In this document: positions 11,610-37,000 of the stretch, piece after piece | Layout: every line of letters begins with the position of its first letter | How positions within the stretch are numbered: position 1 is the first letter of the stretch | Origin: Malurus cyaneus samueli | Lineage: Eukaryota; Chordata; Aves; Passeriformes; Maluridae | DNA: 64,000 bases | Direction of reading: 5' to 3' | Assembly: GCA_009741485.1 (NCBI GenBank) | Contig: CM019236.1 | Location: 49,415,025-49,479,024, forward strand | Program-made: the position numbers and the translations under genes | The notes under the pieces: generated by a model | Databases searched by the model: none | What the model saw: only the letters and a program-made list of their open reading frames with translations | What the model was told of the DNA's origin: nothing

Positions 11610-12400
11610 ACAATGTAAGTGTATCAGAGCTAATGAGAATCTTTTTAACATCCGCTTCCTATCCTGCCATGACGGATCCTCGATGAAGAGGCAGGCCTTG
11701 ATAAGAGATCAGCCCTATTCCTGCTCGAAGAAGAACGAGCCATGGGAGGTCTGTGATTGTTGGCCATATTCGCTTGCTTTTTAACTTCTCTCTGGTAAGA
11801 AAGAATCGTCCTTGGTTCTACACTCCAAAACTACCATAACCGACTCTTTAAAGCAACTCTTTTTAAAATAAATTGGGTTTTTTGGGCTTTTTTTTTTAAA
11901 TTTTTTTTTTTTTCAGGATCTGCAAAACATTTCCTTACTGGATGGTACAAGACTGCGGCAGGGCTCGGAAAGAACCAAGAGTAAGGTCAGGCAGAGTCCC
12001 TTTTCAGTGCTTAGTGAGGTCTCCGCTTATTTTTTTCACATTTATTGCTCAGTACTGAAGCAAATCTTTAATGAAACAAACTGGAAGCGAGCAGCCGCTG
12101 CGAATACTCATTTGGGTTATCTGGGGATGCTCCGTAAGCCATGACCAGACACTAAGGCGATCCCAGACTGTGCTATCCCTTACCAACCCCGGCAGCATTC
12201 GCCACCCCCCGAGGGGCCCGTCCCAGCCGCAGAGCAGCGCAGCCCCTACCGCTCCAAGGGCCCGTCCCCTCACCGCGCCGCTCGCCCGCCATCAGCCCGC
12301 GGCAGCGCCGCCGTATCGCAGCAACCACCGCCACGGATATCGCGATAGCCGCAAATCTCGCTCCAACCTGCAGCAGCTTTAGAAAACTACGACGCCCAGA
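7900..12400 (-). CDS. IFT74: IFT74 5' part: one noncoding and seven coding exons (gene continues beyond position 1)
   Basis: IFT74 is an intraflagellar-transport complex B core subunit that pairs with IFT81 along its coiled coils. Its basic N-terminus helps bind tubulin in the ciliary cargo train (family knowledge). Minus-strand coding exons are 11650-11767 (start), 11063-11198, 10512-10560, 9627-9725, 9419-9479, 8913-8972 and 7900-7961. A probable noncoding exon lies at about 12274-12400, and exon 2 begins at 11791. The encoded protein has an Arg/Ser-rich N-terminus ([16 protein letters not shown]), then [40 protein letters not shown], and the start of the coiled coil ([20 protein letters not shown]...). 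These match known IFT74 in order. From exon 11063-11198 onward all phases agree. About 170 residues are covered; the remaining 400 or more lie outside the window. Odd: the first coding exon is out of phase with the next by one base. Confidence 0.92.
8027..8112 (-). mobile_element. CR1 LINE 3' fragment, antisense
   Basis: The stretch reading GACCTCCATGATCATCAAGT, then AGCACTGCCAAGTTCACCA, is the reverse complement of a CR1 3' end. It is about 85 bp, with the tail towards lower coordinates, and lies 65 bp upstream of the IFT74 exon at 7900-7961 in transcription order. Confidence 0.7.
8913..8972 (-). CDS. IFT74: IFT74 coding exon ([20 protein letters not shown])
   Basis: 60 nt, phase 0 at both ends, with acceptor CTTGTTTCAG and donor ATG|GTAAGA. 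It encodes a 20-residue coiled-coil block that pairs in sequence with the previous exon (both end in DYNM). Confidence 0.95.
9419..9479 (-). CDS. IFT74: IFT74 coding exon ([20 protein letters not shown])
   Basis: 61 nt flanked by TTTGTGTCTAG and ATG|GTATGC. It encodes [20 protein letters not shown], matching the mammalian [20 protein letters not shown]. Confidence 0.95.
9627..9725 (-). CDS. IFT74: IFT74 coding exon (start of coiled coil)
   Basis: 99 nt encoding [20 protein letters not shown] and [13 protein letters not shown], the first heptads of the coiled coil. The donor CG|GTGAGA splits an Arg codon completed by the next exon. Confidence 0.95.
10512..10560 (-). CDS. IFT74: IFT74 coding exon ([16 protein letters not shown])
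   Basis: A 49-nt exon with acceptor TTTTATCAG and donor CTGAG|GTATGT. It encodes [16 protein letters not shown], one of the most conserved stretches of IFT74, just before the coiled coil. Phases 1 and 2 fit the neighbours. Confidence 0.95.
11063..11198 (-). CDS. IFT74: IFT74 coding exon ([13 protein letters not shown])
   Basis: The acceptor (TTTTTTTATAG) and donor (AAAG|GTATTT) fit. The exon encodes [31 protein letters not shown] and [11 protein letters not shown], aligned with the low-complexity N-terminal region of IFT74. It ends in phase 1, matching the next exon. Confidence 0.92.
11579..11605. repeat. A27 homopolymer tract in IFT74 intron
   Basis: An uninterrupted run of 27 adenines. 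The length is probably unstable and prone to sequencing error. Confidence 0.9.
11650..11791 (-). CDS. IFT74: IFT74 exon 2 with the start codon (ATG at 11767)
   Basis: The minus-strand ATG at 11765-11767 begins [16 protein letters not shown], like the MASNH start of mammalian IFT74. The region is Arg/Ser rich, as expected for the tubulin-binding N-terminus. The only plausible donor, GAT|GTTAAA at 11649, is weak and gives phase 1, whereas the next exon reads from phase 0. An alternative frame within the exon reads SRAGIGLIS, close to SRGGVGLTG of mammals, which suggests internal indels. Confidence 0.6.
12274..12400 (-). other. IFT74: IFT74 putative noncoding exon 1
   Basis: On the minus strand a strong donor GGCGCG|GTGAGG places an exon end at 12274. 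A good acceptor (TTCTTTCTTACCAG) with exon start at 11791 lies 24 nt upstream of the IFT74 ATG. The upstream limit is set only loosely, by the ZNF143-type element at 12386-12404. An ATG at 12292 inside it would make a short upstream ORF. Confidence 0.45.
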
Positions 12401-12404
12401 ATGC
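12386..12404 (+). promoter_or_regulatory. ZNF143/Staf-type element
   Basis: ACTACGACGCCCAGAATGC matches the long ZNF143 (Staf) promoter motif ACTACAATTCCCAGAATGC at 16 of 19 bases. It is followed at once by TTCGCGAGA, which resembles the TCTCGCGAGA promoter element. Such sites are typical of bidirectional CpG promoters. It lies at the likely IFT74 start. Confidence 0.75.
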
Positions 12405-12453
12405 TTCGCGAGAGAAAAGCGGCGACACGGCCGCCTCTGTAGGCGCGACGCCT

Positions 12454-12458
12454 ATTGG
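12454..12458 (-). promoter_or_regulatory. Inverted CCAAT box (NF-Y)
   Basis: ATTGG lies in the context CTATTGGGA, midway between the two divergent starts. Confidence 0.5.
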
Positions 12459-12496
12459 GACAAGAAGTCTTTCTGCCTGACTGGCGGCGCGCTCCG

Positions 12497-12523
12497 TGAC
12501 GACACTTCCGTCGCAGCTTCCGG
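12497..12523 (+). promoter_or_regulatory. TGACG half site and two ETS/GABP cores upstream of PLAA ATG
   Basis: TGACG at 12497-12501, CACTTCCG at 12503-12510 and CTTCCGG at 12517-12523 lie 40-70 bp before the PLAA start codon. This is where a TATA-less ETS-driven start is expected. Confidence 0.55.
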
Positions 12524-12564
12524 CGACGGCGCGGCTCTTGCTGTGTCAGGTCGGCGCTGCCGCC

Positions 12565-28800
<16,236 letters not shown>

Positions 28801-28930
28801 TCATTTTATGCAGAAAAAAATGCTTTTATTCATATTTTATGACAGACTTTACTTGAGAAAATACTGTGGATTAATTACACTCGACTTGTTGCAAGATACA
28901 GATCAAATAAAACTTTTTCACTGTTTGTCA
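28801..28930 (+). other. PLAA: PLAA proximal 3' UTR with AATAAA at 28906-28911
   Basis: The hexamer AATAAA lies 106 bp after the stop codon, followed by T-rich sequence. Longer 3' ends are possible (another AATAAA lies near 30,585). Confidence 0.6.
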
Positions 28931-31900
28931 TTGGACTGCTTTTCTGAAGTGTACTGTGCACAGGAACTTTGTAAGGAGTCCTTGGATTGCTCAGATAAAA
29001 GTAGATCACTAAGAAGTCAAACCATATCAGTACTTCCAGGTCATACAGACAGAAAGGTAGGAAATAGGTGTTATGTAGTGACTGTTAACTCTTGACATCC
29101 ACCCCAGTCACATTCTGTGTTTCAGCATGAGGAGTCTTATTTCTTGACTGTGGGTTTTTTAGCAGAGAAGGGGCCCTGAGAACTCTTCAATAGTGCATTT
29201 CACGAGCTTATTAGTTAATATTAGGTAATATTAACCCTGGTGAAATAGCCTGCTAAGGAAATTTTTCATCAGCTTTCTCCACTTCGTTTTGAAACTTAGC
29301 TTTTGTGACTCTTACCTTTTTTAACCCTAGGACAAGATGACTTTTTCAGGGGTAGAATCTCTACCTGCCATATGGGGATTTTATGCTTCACTCATGAATT
29401 TGTATCTTGCAGCTTGTAAAATGGCATGAACTTCTTCAGAAGCCTTTAACTGATGTTTTAATTTTTGAGTACAGGTATACACCACCAGTTAATAGCAAGT
29501 GTCTTACTCTATGTTGTAAAATACTAGATGTTAAAAAAAAGGTCATCTTGAAGAGCAGGAGAGCAGTCTAGGTGCAGAGAAGAGATTGAGCAGTGGAAGC
29601 TTGAAGAAGTTTCCTAAAGGTGGTTGGTGCACGCTGCCTTGTCAATGTTTTAGAGGCATTTGGAAAATGCCCTTGACAAGAGACTCTAACTTCTGGTCAG
29701 TCCAGAAGTGGTCAGGTCCTTTACAACTGAAATATTCTATTGTAAACTGTACAAATTTAAAGTCAAGTTTTATGAAGTAGCTCTAACTTTCATAACGCTG
29801 ATGATGTGAAAAGGGAAAACAGTACTTCACAGTTTATTCCAAAAGACCTAAGATGTTCAGCTCAAAAGGGGTGTGTTATTTTCTACTGCTCCTGCAAGTG
29901 TTTTACAGTTGGGTTTAGAATTAAGATAAACTGAAGATGGTCAGTGTTTAAGTTATATTTGTCATTAGATTGATAGAATGGAAAACAGGGAAAAAATGGG
30001 CTAACTTTTCTGGCATGTGATACTTTTCTGTATCACAACCTGCCTATGTTGTCTGTGCCAGATTTTGTGGACGATTTTGTGACCACGAGCTCTTTGTTTT
30101 GCTCCAGCTGCCTGGACTGAGTTACTATACTGCTTCTAGCAAACTTTGTCTCAACTTGTACAGTTACACTTTTGATGAATTTCCAGATAAATACCCTCAC
30201 AGTCTTAATTATGGTCATAGTCACAGGTTTTCTGATTTGATCCATTGGAGGTTCATATATGAGGCAGTCCAACAAATTATTTGGAATTTGCAGTGCTTAA
30301 TAGATCAACCCCTTCCTGGGAAAGCGTCTAAGAAGCTACCTTTAGGAAACAAAGCTGTGAAATAATGTGCCTGTCTGTTGAATTTTGGTTGCCTACTATA
30401 CAATTGTTCTTGAAACTTCAGCTTTCTAATGTTGTGCTCTTTAATTGTGTTTGTACCTGTGTTATTTTAAGAAATCTATACTTGTCTTAACATTTTGGTT
30501 TTATTATTGTGGGATTGCTCTGTTACAGATTATTTACGTGAAAATTGTTATGGATTTCCCAGACCAAAAATTAATGTTTATATTAATAAACATACTCTGG
30601 CAACTCCCAAGAAATGGTATATTAAAAGATATTAAAAGATTCACTTAAATTTTCAGAGAAATGATGAAGCATATCAAGAAGTCCTGGGGACTGTAGCACT
30701 AATGTTAGGCAAGATAAACAAAGTAGGCCAAGACTATTTGGAGAGAAAGATACCTGCTGCCACAGGGAACTGTGATACTCAACCCTTCCATGATCTAGCA
30801 TCATCTGAGGAAACTGGGACTGGGAAATTGTTTGCTATTGCTTTTGTTTCGAATGACACTGTTTAAAACCAGTGTGATTCACATCATCATGCATGTACAT
30901 AACCACACAAATTGCATGTAAGGATACTGCACAATCTGCTGCTGGGGTCACCAAAAGTAGAATGCCTTAGGGACTTCACCAGGATGAAGCAGTGCAGTGA
31001 AAGAATGTTAAATCTTTCCTGGTGCATTCTTTCCTGGTGCAGTGAAAGAATGTTAAATCTGTACTGAGGAAACGTGCCAGACGTGAATCCACAGTGTACA
31101 ATCTTATGAGAGCAGAGGACATTGAAAACAAGAACGTGCATAGCATGCAACTGGGAGCTGGCTGGATGTCTACAGCAGTAAACTTTGGATAAGTAGATCT
31201 GTGTCCTAAGTGCTCCTAAGTTCATTCTTTAGGGGGATAGTTGAAGTATGTCTGAGAGGTTTCTAGAGCCCCTTGAAGGGAAGTTGTGTCTTCTGCTGAG
31301 AATTCAGAGCTTCTAAGAAGTTGACACAATTCTGGCATCTTTCTCTAAGCTAGAATGGAAGCTTTTACAAAGAACAGTAAAAAACACACAATAGCACCTC
31401 ATGTTAAACCATTGCTATTAGGCATGCCTTGGGTTTTATGAAGTGGAAAATCTTGGTTTCTACTTAGACCAAAACTCAGGACACAATATCAAATGCCTCC
31501 CTAAGGAACTGAATGAGGAATCAAAACTGACTTAGCTCAGCATCAACTGCTGTACTTTCCAAGATAAAAGGAGGCTATAGTAACATAAATTAGGATAATG
31601 TGTCACAAGGTATTTGTAGTGTCTGTTACTGTGGTGCACCTTGCTCATATCAGAACCTAATTAAACAGTGTTAATTACTCAGTCGTGTTGAGGCTACAGC
31701 CCGAAACAGACTCACTTCAGTCTGCAAACCTGTTTCATTAAAAGCATTGTACACTGAACTACACATAAATAAACCATAGGATGCAGTCACTTTTTTATAA
31801 TGTAATATGCTATAATAATCTACAGGAGGAGTCATACCATAGATCGGTGCTACAGAGGCAACTCCAAATGCTTTAGGAAATGTTACAACCTGCTGGTTCC

Positions 31901-33349
31901 AATTGTGTGAAGGTTTATTGTTTAAAACTAATTAGTTAGGCTTCTTAGCTGAATGTGATCCATTACTATATACTGTGATTACTTGCCTATTTTCGTCTCT
32001 TTCTCCTTAAACTATCAACAGATCTAAAATCTAGGAACAGTAGACATTTCCAATCTTCAAAACTTGTGAATAGACTGTGAAACAAAATGTTCAGCAACAA
32101 GATGACACATGCAACTGTTGACAGTCTGAAGAGTATCTGGGTGTTTTTAGATATGGTTTCCAGTGTTTTTTTTTATGCTTGTTCACTGTTGAGGTTGAGC
32201 TTCCAGTTTTGGTGGGAAATTTGTTTCTACACTTTCCAGATTGCAACACTCTCTCTCGCCTCCATCCCGACCTCTGATGGTCTGTAATTATCACCACCGG
32301 AAATTGTCGAACTAGAGGCTACCAGTTTTTGACAATAGAATTTGAAATGTGATCACTTAAATTCCAACATTACAAACCTTTTCATCAAAAGCCCAGTTAG
32401 CTTCTGATTCTGTGAGTAGATGCTGCATTCATTAAAAACACAGTTTGCATGCCTAAGCATACACTGCTTAACTTTTTATTTTCCTTACACTTGCCCAAGG
32501 GATCCCATTTTTATCTCAAACTTGCAGCCCCCTCGTCAGTGTTTGTAATTATATTACCTCTGCCATCTTCAGAGTATGCTAAAGCTGTCATTTGCTGATG
32601 ATAAATACGAAGATCTATTCCCACCCACCCAGGGAATCTGACAATATAGACTAATTGGGATCAACTCTGACACTATTTGTCCCTCTGCAGAGACTCACAT
32701 TTGCTGGAAAAAACTGACGGTTCTTAATAAATTCTAACCCTTTTGAAAACAATGTCAGCCCATGCAATATGTATCATCTGCCCACCACACTTTTGATCAC
32801 TACTAGCTTTGTACAACTTGCATTCAGTGGAATTCTACCTAAATGGGCCAATACCTCCCATTTGAAGATCCAAGGACAGCCACAAACTGGAAGGCAACAT
32901 GTTTGAATCTGGGAATGAAAACAGACAGACACTCCGGTATTTTAAATAAAGAAGAAAATTATTGCATATCTCTGCACAGAAAAGGAGATTTTTAATACAA
33001 ATTTTCCCCACATAATAATGGACATTTTTCTACCCTAGTCTTCATTTTCAACTATCATCTTCTGGATAATATACTAAAGTTCCCTCTGTAATCATGCTGG
33101 TAGTAGAAGGCTGATCAGTGTGTTACAGAGTTGCACAGAGCAGTCACCTGCCTTTAACAGCCTTGCCTGCTGTAATTCCTAATTGTTTACGTAGTGTCAC
33201 CCTTAAGTACTCGTTAAGAATCACGGAAAAATTAAAGTTATTGTTCCAAAGTTATTTGCAATGCCAAGAGCAGCCAAGCAGAAGTATGCAGGTCCTTGCA
33301 CAATTGAAACAGGCTGAAAGCCAGGGAAAAGTTCAGTAGTTACAGGGCA
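28931..33349. other. PLAA-CAAP1 intergenic stretch
   Basis: No gene seen. It holds a local 45-bp duplication at 30,994-31,060 and otherwise unremarkable AT-rich DNA. The open frames here are short, without codon bias or family resemblance. Confidence 0.6.
30994..31060. repeat. 45-bp local tandem duplication
   Basis: GCAGTGAAAGAATGTTAAAT CT occurs at 30,994 and again, identical, at 31,039. The intervening TTTCCTGGTGCA also occurs twice. This is a recent slippage-type duplication. Confidence 0.85.
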
Positions 33350-33786
33350 TAGAATGATAGAATCATTGTAAAATCATCAAGGTTGGAAGAGAACTTTAAG
33401 ATCAAGTCCAACCATCCTTCCAGCATCATCACTGTAACCACTGAACCATTAAAACACATCACCAACACCATACCCATACCCCTCTTGAACACCTCCAGGA
33501 ATGGTGACTCCACCGTCTGGGCAACTTACTCCAATGCCTGGCCACCTTGACCGTGATTTATGCATTTATTTTTTTCTAATATCTAATCCGAATCTCCCCT
33601 GTCTCAGCTTGTCCTTTCACTGCAGGCACGGTAGGAAAGACCGACCCCCACCTCCCTACACCCTCCTTTCAGGGCGTCGCACAGATCGATGCACTCTCTC
33701 CCCTGCGCCTCCTCTTCTGGAGAAAAAACAAAAACCCAAGCTCCTCCAGCCGCTCCTCACAGGACTGTTTTCTAGACGCTGGATCA
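33350..33786 (-). mobile_element. CR1 LINE 3' end, antisense, abutting the CAAP1 CpG island
   Basis: It starts with the tail relic AATGATAGAATCATTGTAAA and TCATCAAGGTTGGAAGAGAA, then TGAACACCTCCAGGAATGGT and CTCCAATGCCTGGCCACCTT. Its inner end, AGCTCCTCCAGCCGCTCCTC, runs into the CpG island about 150 bp from the CAAP1 start codon. Confidence 0.88.
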
Positions 33787-33873
33787 CCGATATTTGTGTA
33801 AATGGGGTTTTTTGCCCGTGAGCGGCAGCAGTTTCGCTCTCGCCCTCAGCCGCGGAGGCCGCAGCGCGCGGCG

Positions 33874-33889
33874 CCGCCAGGGGGCGCTG
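33874..33889 (+). promoter_or_regulatory. CTCF-like motif
   Basis: CCGCCAGGGGGCGCTG fits the CTCF core (CCASYAGRKGGC) closely. It lies 50 bp upstream of the CAAP1 ATG. Confidence 0.6.
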
Positions 33890-33894
33890 CCGCT

Positions 33895-33908
33895 TTTCCC
33901 GCCGGAAG
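33895..33908 (+). promoter_or_regulatory. E2F-like site overlapping an ETS core
   Basis: TTTCCCGCC (E2F consensus TTTSSCGC) runs directly into CCGGAAG (ETS/GABP). Confidence 0.5.
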
Positions 33909-33939
33909 CGGCGCGCCTGTGGCGGCGCGCGGCGCGGCC

Positions 33940-34072
33940 ATGCCGGGCGGAAGAGTTCCAAGAGGAAGAAGCGGCGCCGCTCGCCGTTCCTGCTGCCCGG
34001 AGGGAGCCCCGGCGCCGGACGGCAGCGACAGGAAGCGGCGGAGCACCGAGTCCAGCCACGGGGCTGCGAGAG
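33940..34072 (+). CDS. CAAP1: CAAP1 exon 1 (frame uncertain as assembled)
   Basis: ATG at 33940 in context GCGGCCATGC. KSSKRKKRRR, expected right after the start, is one frame away. DGSDRKRRSTESS near the end is back in the ATG frame. The donor AGAG|GTAGCG must leave phase 0 to join exon 2 (ETK...), but the ATG frame leaves phase 1. At least one indel is implied, and three frame changes are suggested. Confidence 0.7.
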
Positions 34073-37000
34073 GTAGCGCGGCGGATTCGCGGGTTGTGGC
34101 GGTGCCCGTGCCGCTTTGCCTTGCTGGGCGCATCCCGATCCCGCGGCATCCTGGGCCGCTGTCCCTGCCCGGGCTGGCGCCGGGAAGGCCGGGCGCTCCG
34201 GTCGCACTGCTGGTGTGGCTGCAGGCAGCAGGCGGGGGGCGGCCGAGCCTGCAGCGCCCCGTGCGCCTCCCGGGAGGCCGGGCTGTGTTTACCGGGCCGT
34301 AAGAGATGCGGAGCTCAGGTTCGGGTGGCCGCAGTCGTGCGTGTCATGCTTGTGGGCATTGTGAATCTACTCAAGGAGGTGTTGGTGTGCGAGTGCAAAA
34401 ATGGTTGTGACATGCGCGCCTAAGTCAGTTATGAGGCTGACAAAATAAGTTTCTGGCTGTCGGGATTTTTTTTTTTTTTTTTTTGTTTTTTATTCCATTT
34501 TGATTTATTTTATTCTAGAGGTCATCCATTAATGGATGGAGGATGTTATTAGTTCTTCTAAGACCTCCGCCACGCAGGGAATTATATGTCAATTTCCACC
34601 TTAGCAGGGTTGCTGTAAATGATGAACTTTATGATTTAATTGCGCGGCAAATCAGATGGATTTCTCCTGCTTTAAAGCATGTTTTCATGTGTAAGCAGCA
34701 ACGAAGTATTTGCAGATAATATTTCCCAGTTAATATTTATTAGTAATTTGTGCCTCTTGAAGCTTTAACAAGTTTTTCTAGCTCAAGAATGTTTTCAGTA
34801 ATAAAAGAAGGAACTTCTGTAATGCAGTTACCTTGCAATGTGAAGCCTTGGAACTTGAGAAGTCCGCATTAAGAGTTACCTTGGATTTATGAAAGGCAAA
34901 TTATTGCAAGTACAGATGCAGCTGTAAGTTTGTGTTTTCTCTAATTCACTAGAAAATGTACCTTTCTTGATTTTAGGAAACAAAATGCAATCTACTCTCT
35001 GGAGAAAAAGTGGAAGAAGCTGAACAACCCAGTGATATAGAAGAAGGAGGATTGGATCTCACTGTGTCACTCAAACCTGTCAGTTTCTACATCGGGGACA
35101 AAAAAGAAATGCTGCAGCAGTGTTTCTGTGTCATAGGGGAGAAGAAACTACAGAAGATGCTGCCTGATACTTTAAAGGTACCAAAATACACTTACCATTT
35201 ATGCACTACTTATGATCTTGAATACTTGTGTGACAAAGGATACTTATCTCTCAAACGCATTTACATTTTAAAAGCTGCCTGTATATTTCTCAACTAAAGA
35301 AGTTTCTATCACGGCAAGTACCTTTCTTAGATAAGGAAGTCTCCCTGTTTTGTGTCTGGAAGTGAGACTTTTTAAAGATTTGCTATAGTTATTCCAGATT
35401 ACTTCTTTTGCTACTGCTCAGCCATTTTTGAACTTCAGGTTTATATTTAGGCTGTCCCTCTCCACTGGTTAGTTAAATGCAAAAGGATTTTCATTATTGT
35501 GAAGAGTAAATTCAGTAGTGTTGTTCACTAATTAATATGCTGATTTGTAAATAAAATACTGATGTCTCTTTGTGTCAGCTGAGTTCCTTTGTATGGTATT
35601 AAAGCAATGTCTGAGATAACAAAATAAAGCCCCTTCTTGATAAACAACTTCTGAATCTGTAAATCCTGTGGGCTAAAGCTGGACTCTTACTGGTTTAGAA
35701 CAATTGCCTTCTGAGTCTTGTGAAAAATAGGACATAGTAAAAATAAATTAAGCTAGCAGCCTGTATTGTAGAAGAGGCTGCAGGTGAAATGTCATTTTTG
35801 TGATGTTTGTTGTGTATTTTTTGCCTTTAATTTTTATCCTAATAAGTTGTATTATTGATATGAGACATGACTTCCTCATTTGAAACACATGGTAAATTGC
35901 ATACAGGGTCATCCATTTCTCATCTCTGGCAGAGGAAAATGAGGTCGAGAAGCTAGAAGCAAAGACATTACTGAGTTTGTAGGGATATTGCCTGCTAGTA
36001 TAGGACCAAACTCACAGTATGATCATCAGTGTTACACCTGTTTTGTACTACCTAATTTTGGTACTCATTCATGTTATAATAGCTCATTTGAAAATGTGAA
36101 ATTACCACTCTATGTCAACAAAAGGTGTGAGATGTGAAGGTAACTGAAATACCAATAAAATGTGGCATCATATGGTGTGTACTGAGTGCAGGAAATTGAT
36201 CACAGATTACATAGTCCCTTTATTTTCAGTGTTGTGATATTCAGCTGTTGGTGTGTTGTCAGTAGCAGTGTTTTCTTGAGTTTGTGAACTTGGATTCAGT
36301 AGTTGGCTCTGGTCCTTGCAAGCTTAATTATATAACCCAGCTACCCCAGGTGATGGAGAATTATGAGTAACCAGGTCTGCAGTTGTTTGCTGTTCTGTGC
36401 TTCACATATATATCTGGTGTTTCTGATGCTCAGTGTTGCAGCTGCAATAAAACTCCAAGCCATAGGTCAGGTAACTCATAGTGTGTATTGCTTAATTTTT
36501 TGGACAAAACCCCCACATTAGCGCTTTCTTGTGGTCATCTAAACTGAAACGCTTGGTTTTCTACAGCAGTTGCATCAATGCAGATCAGAATGTGGGAGAG
36601 GTTTTAATCCAAGCTAATTCTTCACTCATTACAGTTAGAGTACTCCTTAAATTTATAATTACTCTTTTCTCAGAAATTTTTAGTAGCTTGTGGTCTGTCT
36701 ATCTGTCTTCTTAGAACTGTTCCATGGATGAAATCAAAAGACTTTGCATGGAGCAGTTGGAGCTGTTATCTGAAAAAAAGCTGTTGAAGATACTTGAAGG
36801 TATGAAAGAAACTTTCAGATTCCACTCTACACGAGAGAATAGTCTGCCTCAATCAGATTTTCATTCTCTCTAGCTACTTCAGTATATATGTATATGTATC
36901 TACAGACACAGACTAGTAAGTATATATTAGTATGTACCTAATCGCTCAGTTCCACCAAGACACACAGTTCATGTACTTTGATTAAGTATATGAGTATATA

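Larger units (their letters stand above)
33790..34330 (+). promoter_or_regulatory. CAAP1: CAAP1 CpG island promoter
   Basis: Dense CpG sequence surrounds the CAAP1 first exon, with no TATA box. It contains a CTCF-like site (33874-33889), an E2F-like TTTCCCGCC (33895-33903) and an ETS core CCGGAAG (33902-33908), all within 70 bp of the ATG. Confidence 0.75.

Noticed and set aside
33794..34423. 209-codon open frame over the CAAP1 CpG island, and a 166-codon one overlapping it
   Set aside because: Long frames are expected in GC-rich DNA that lacks TAA/TAG. They overlap CAAP1 exon 1 and intron 1 and show no family. Only the piece up to 34,072 is exonic.
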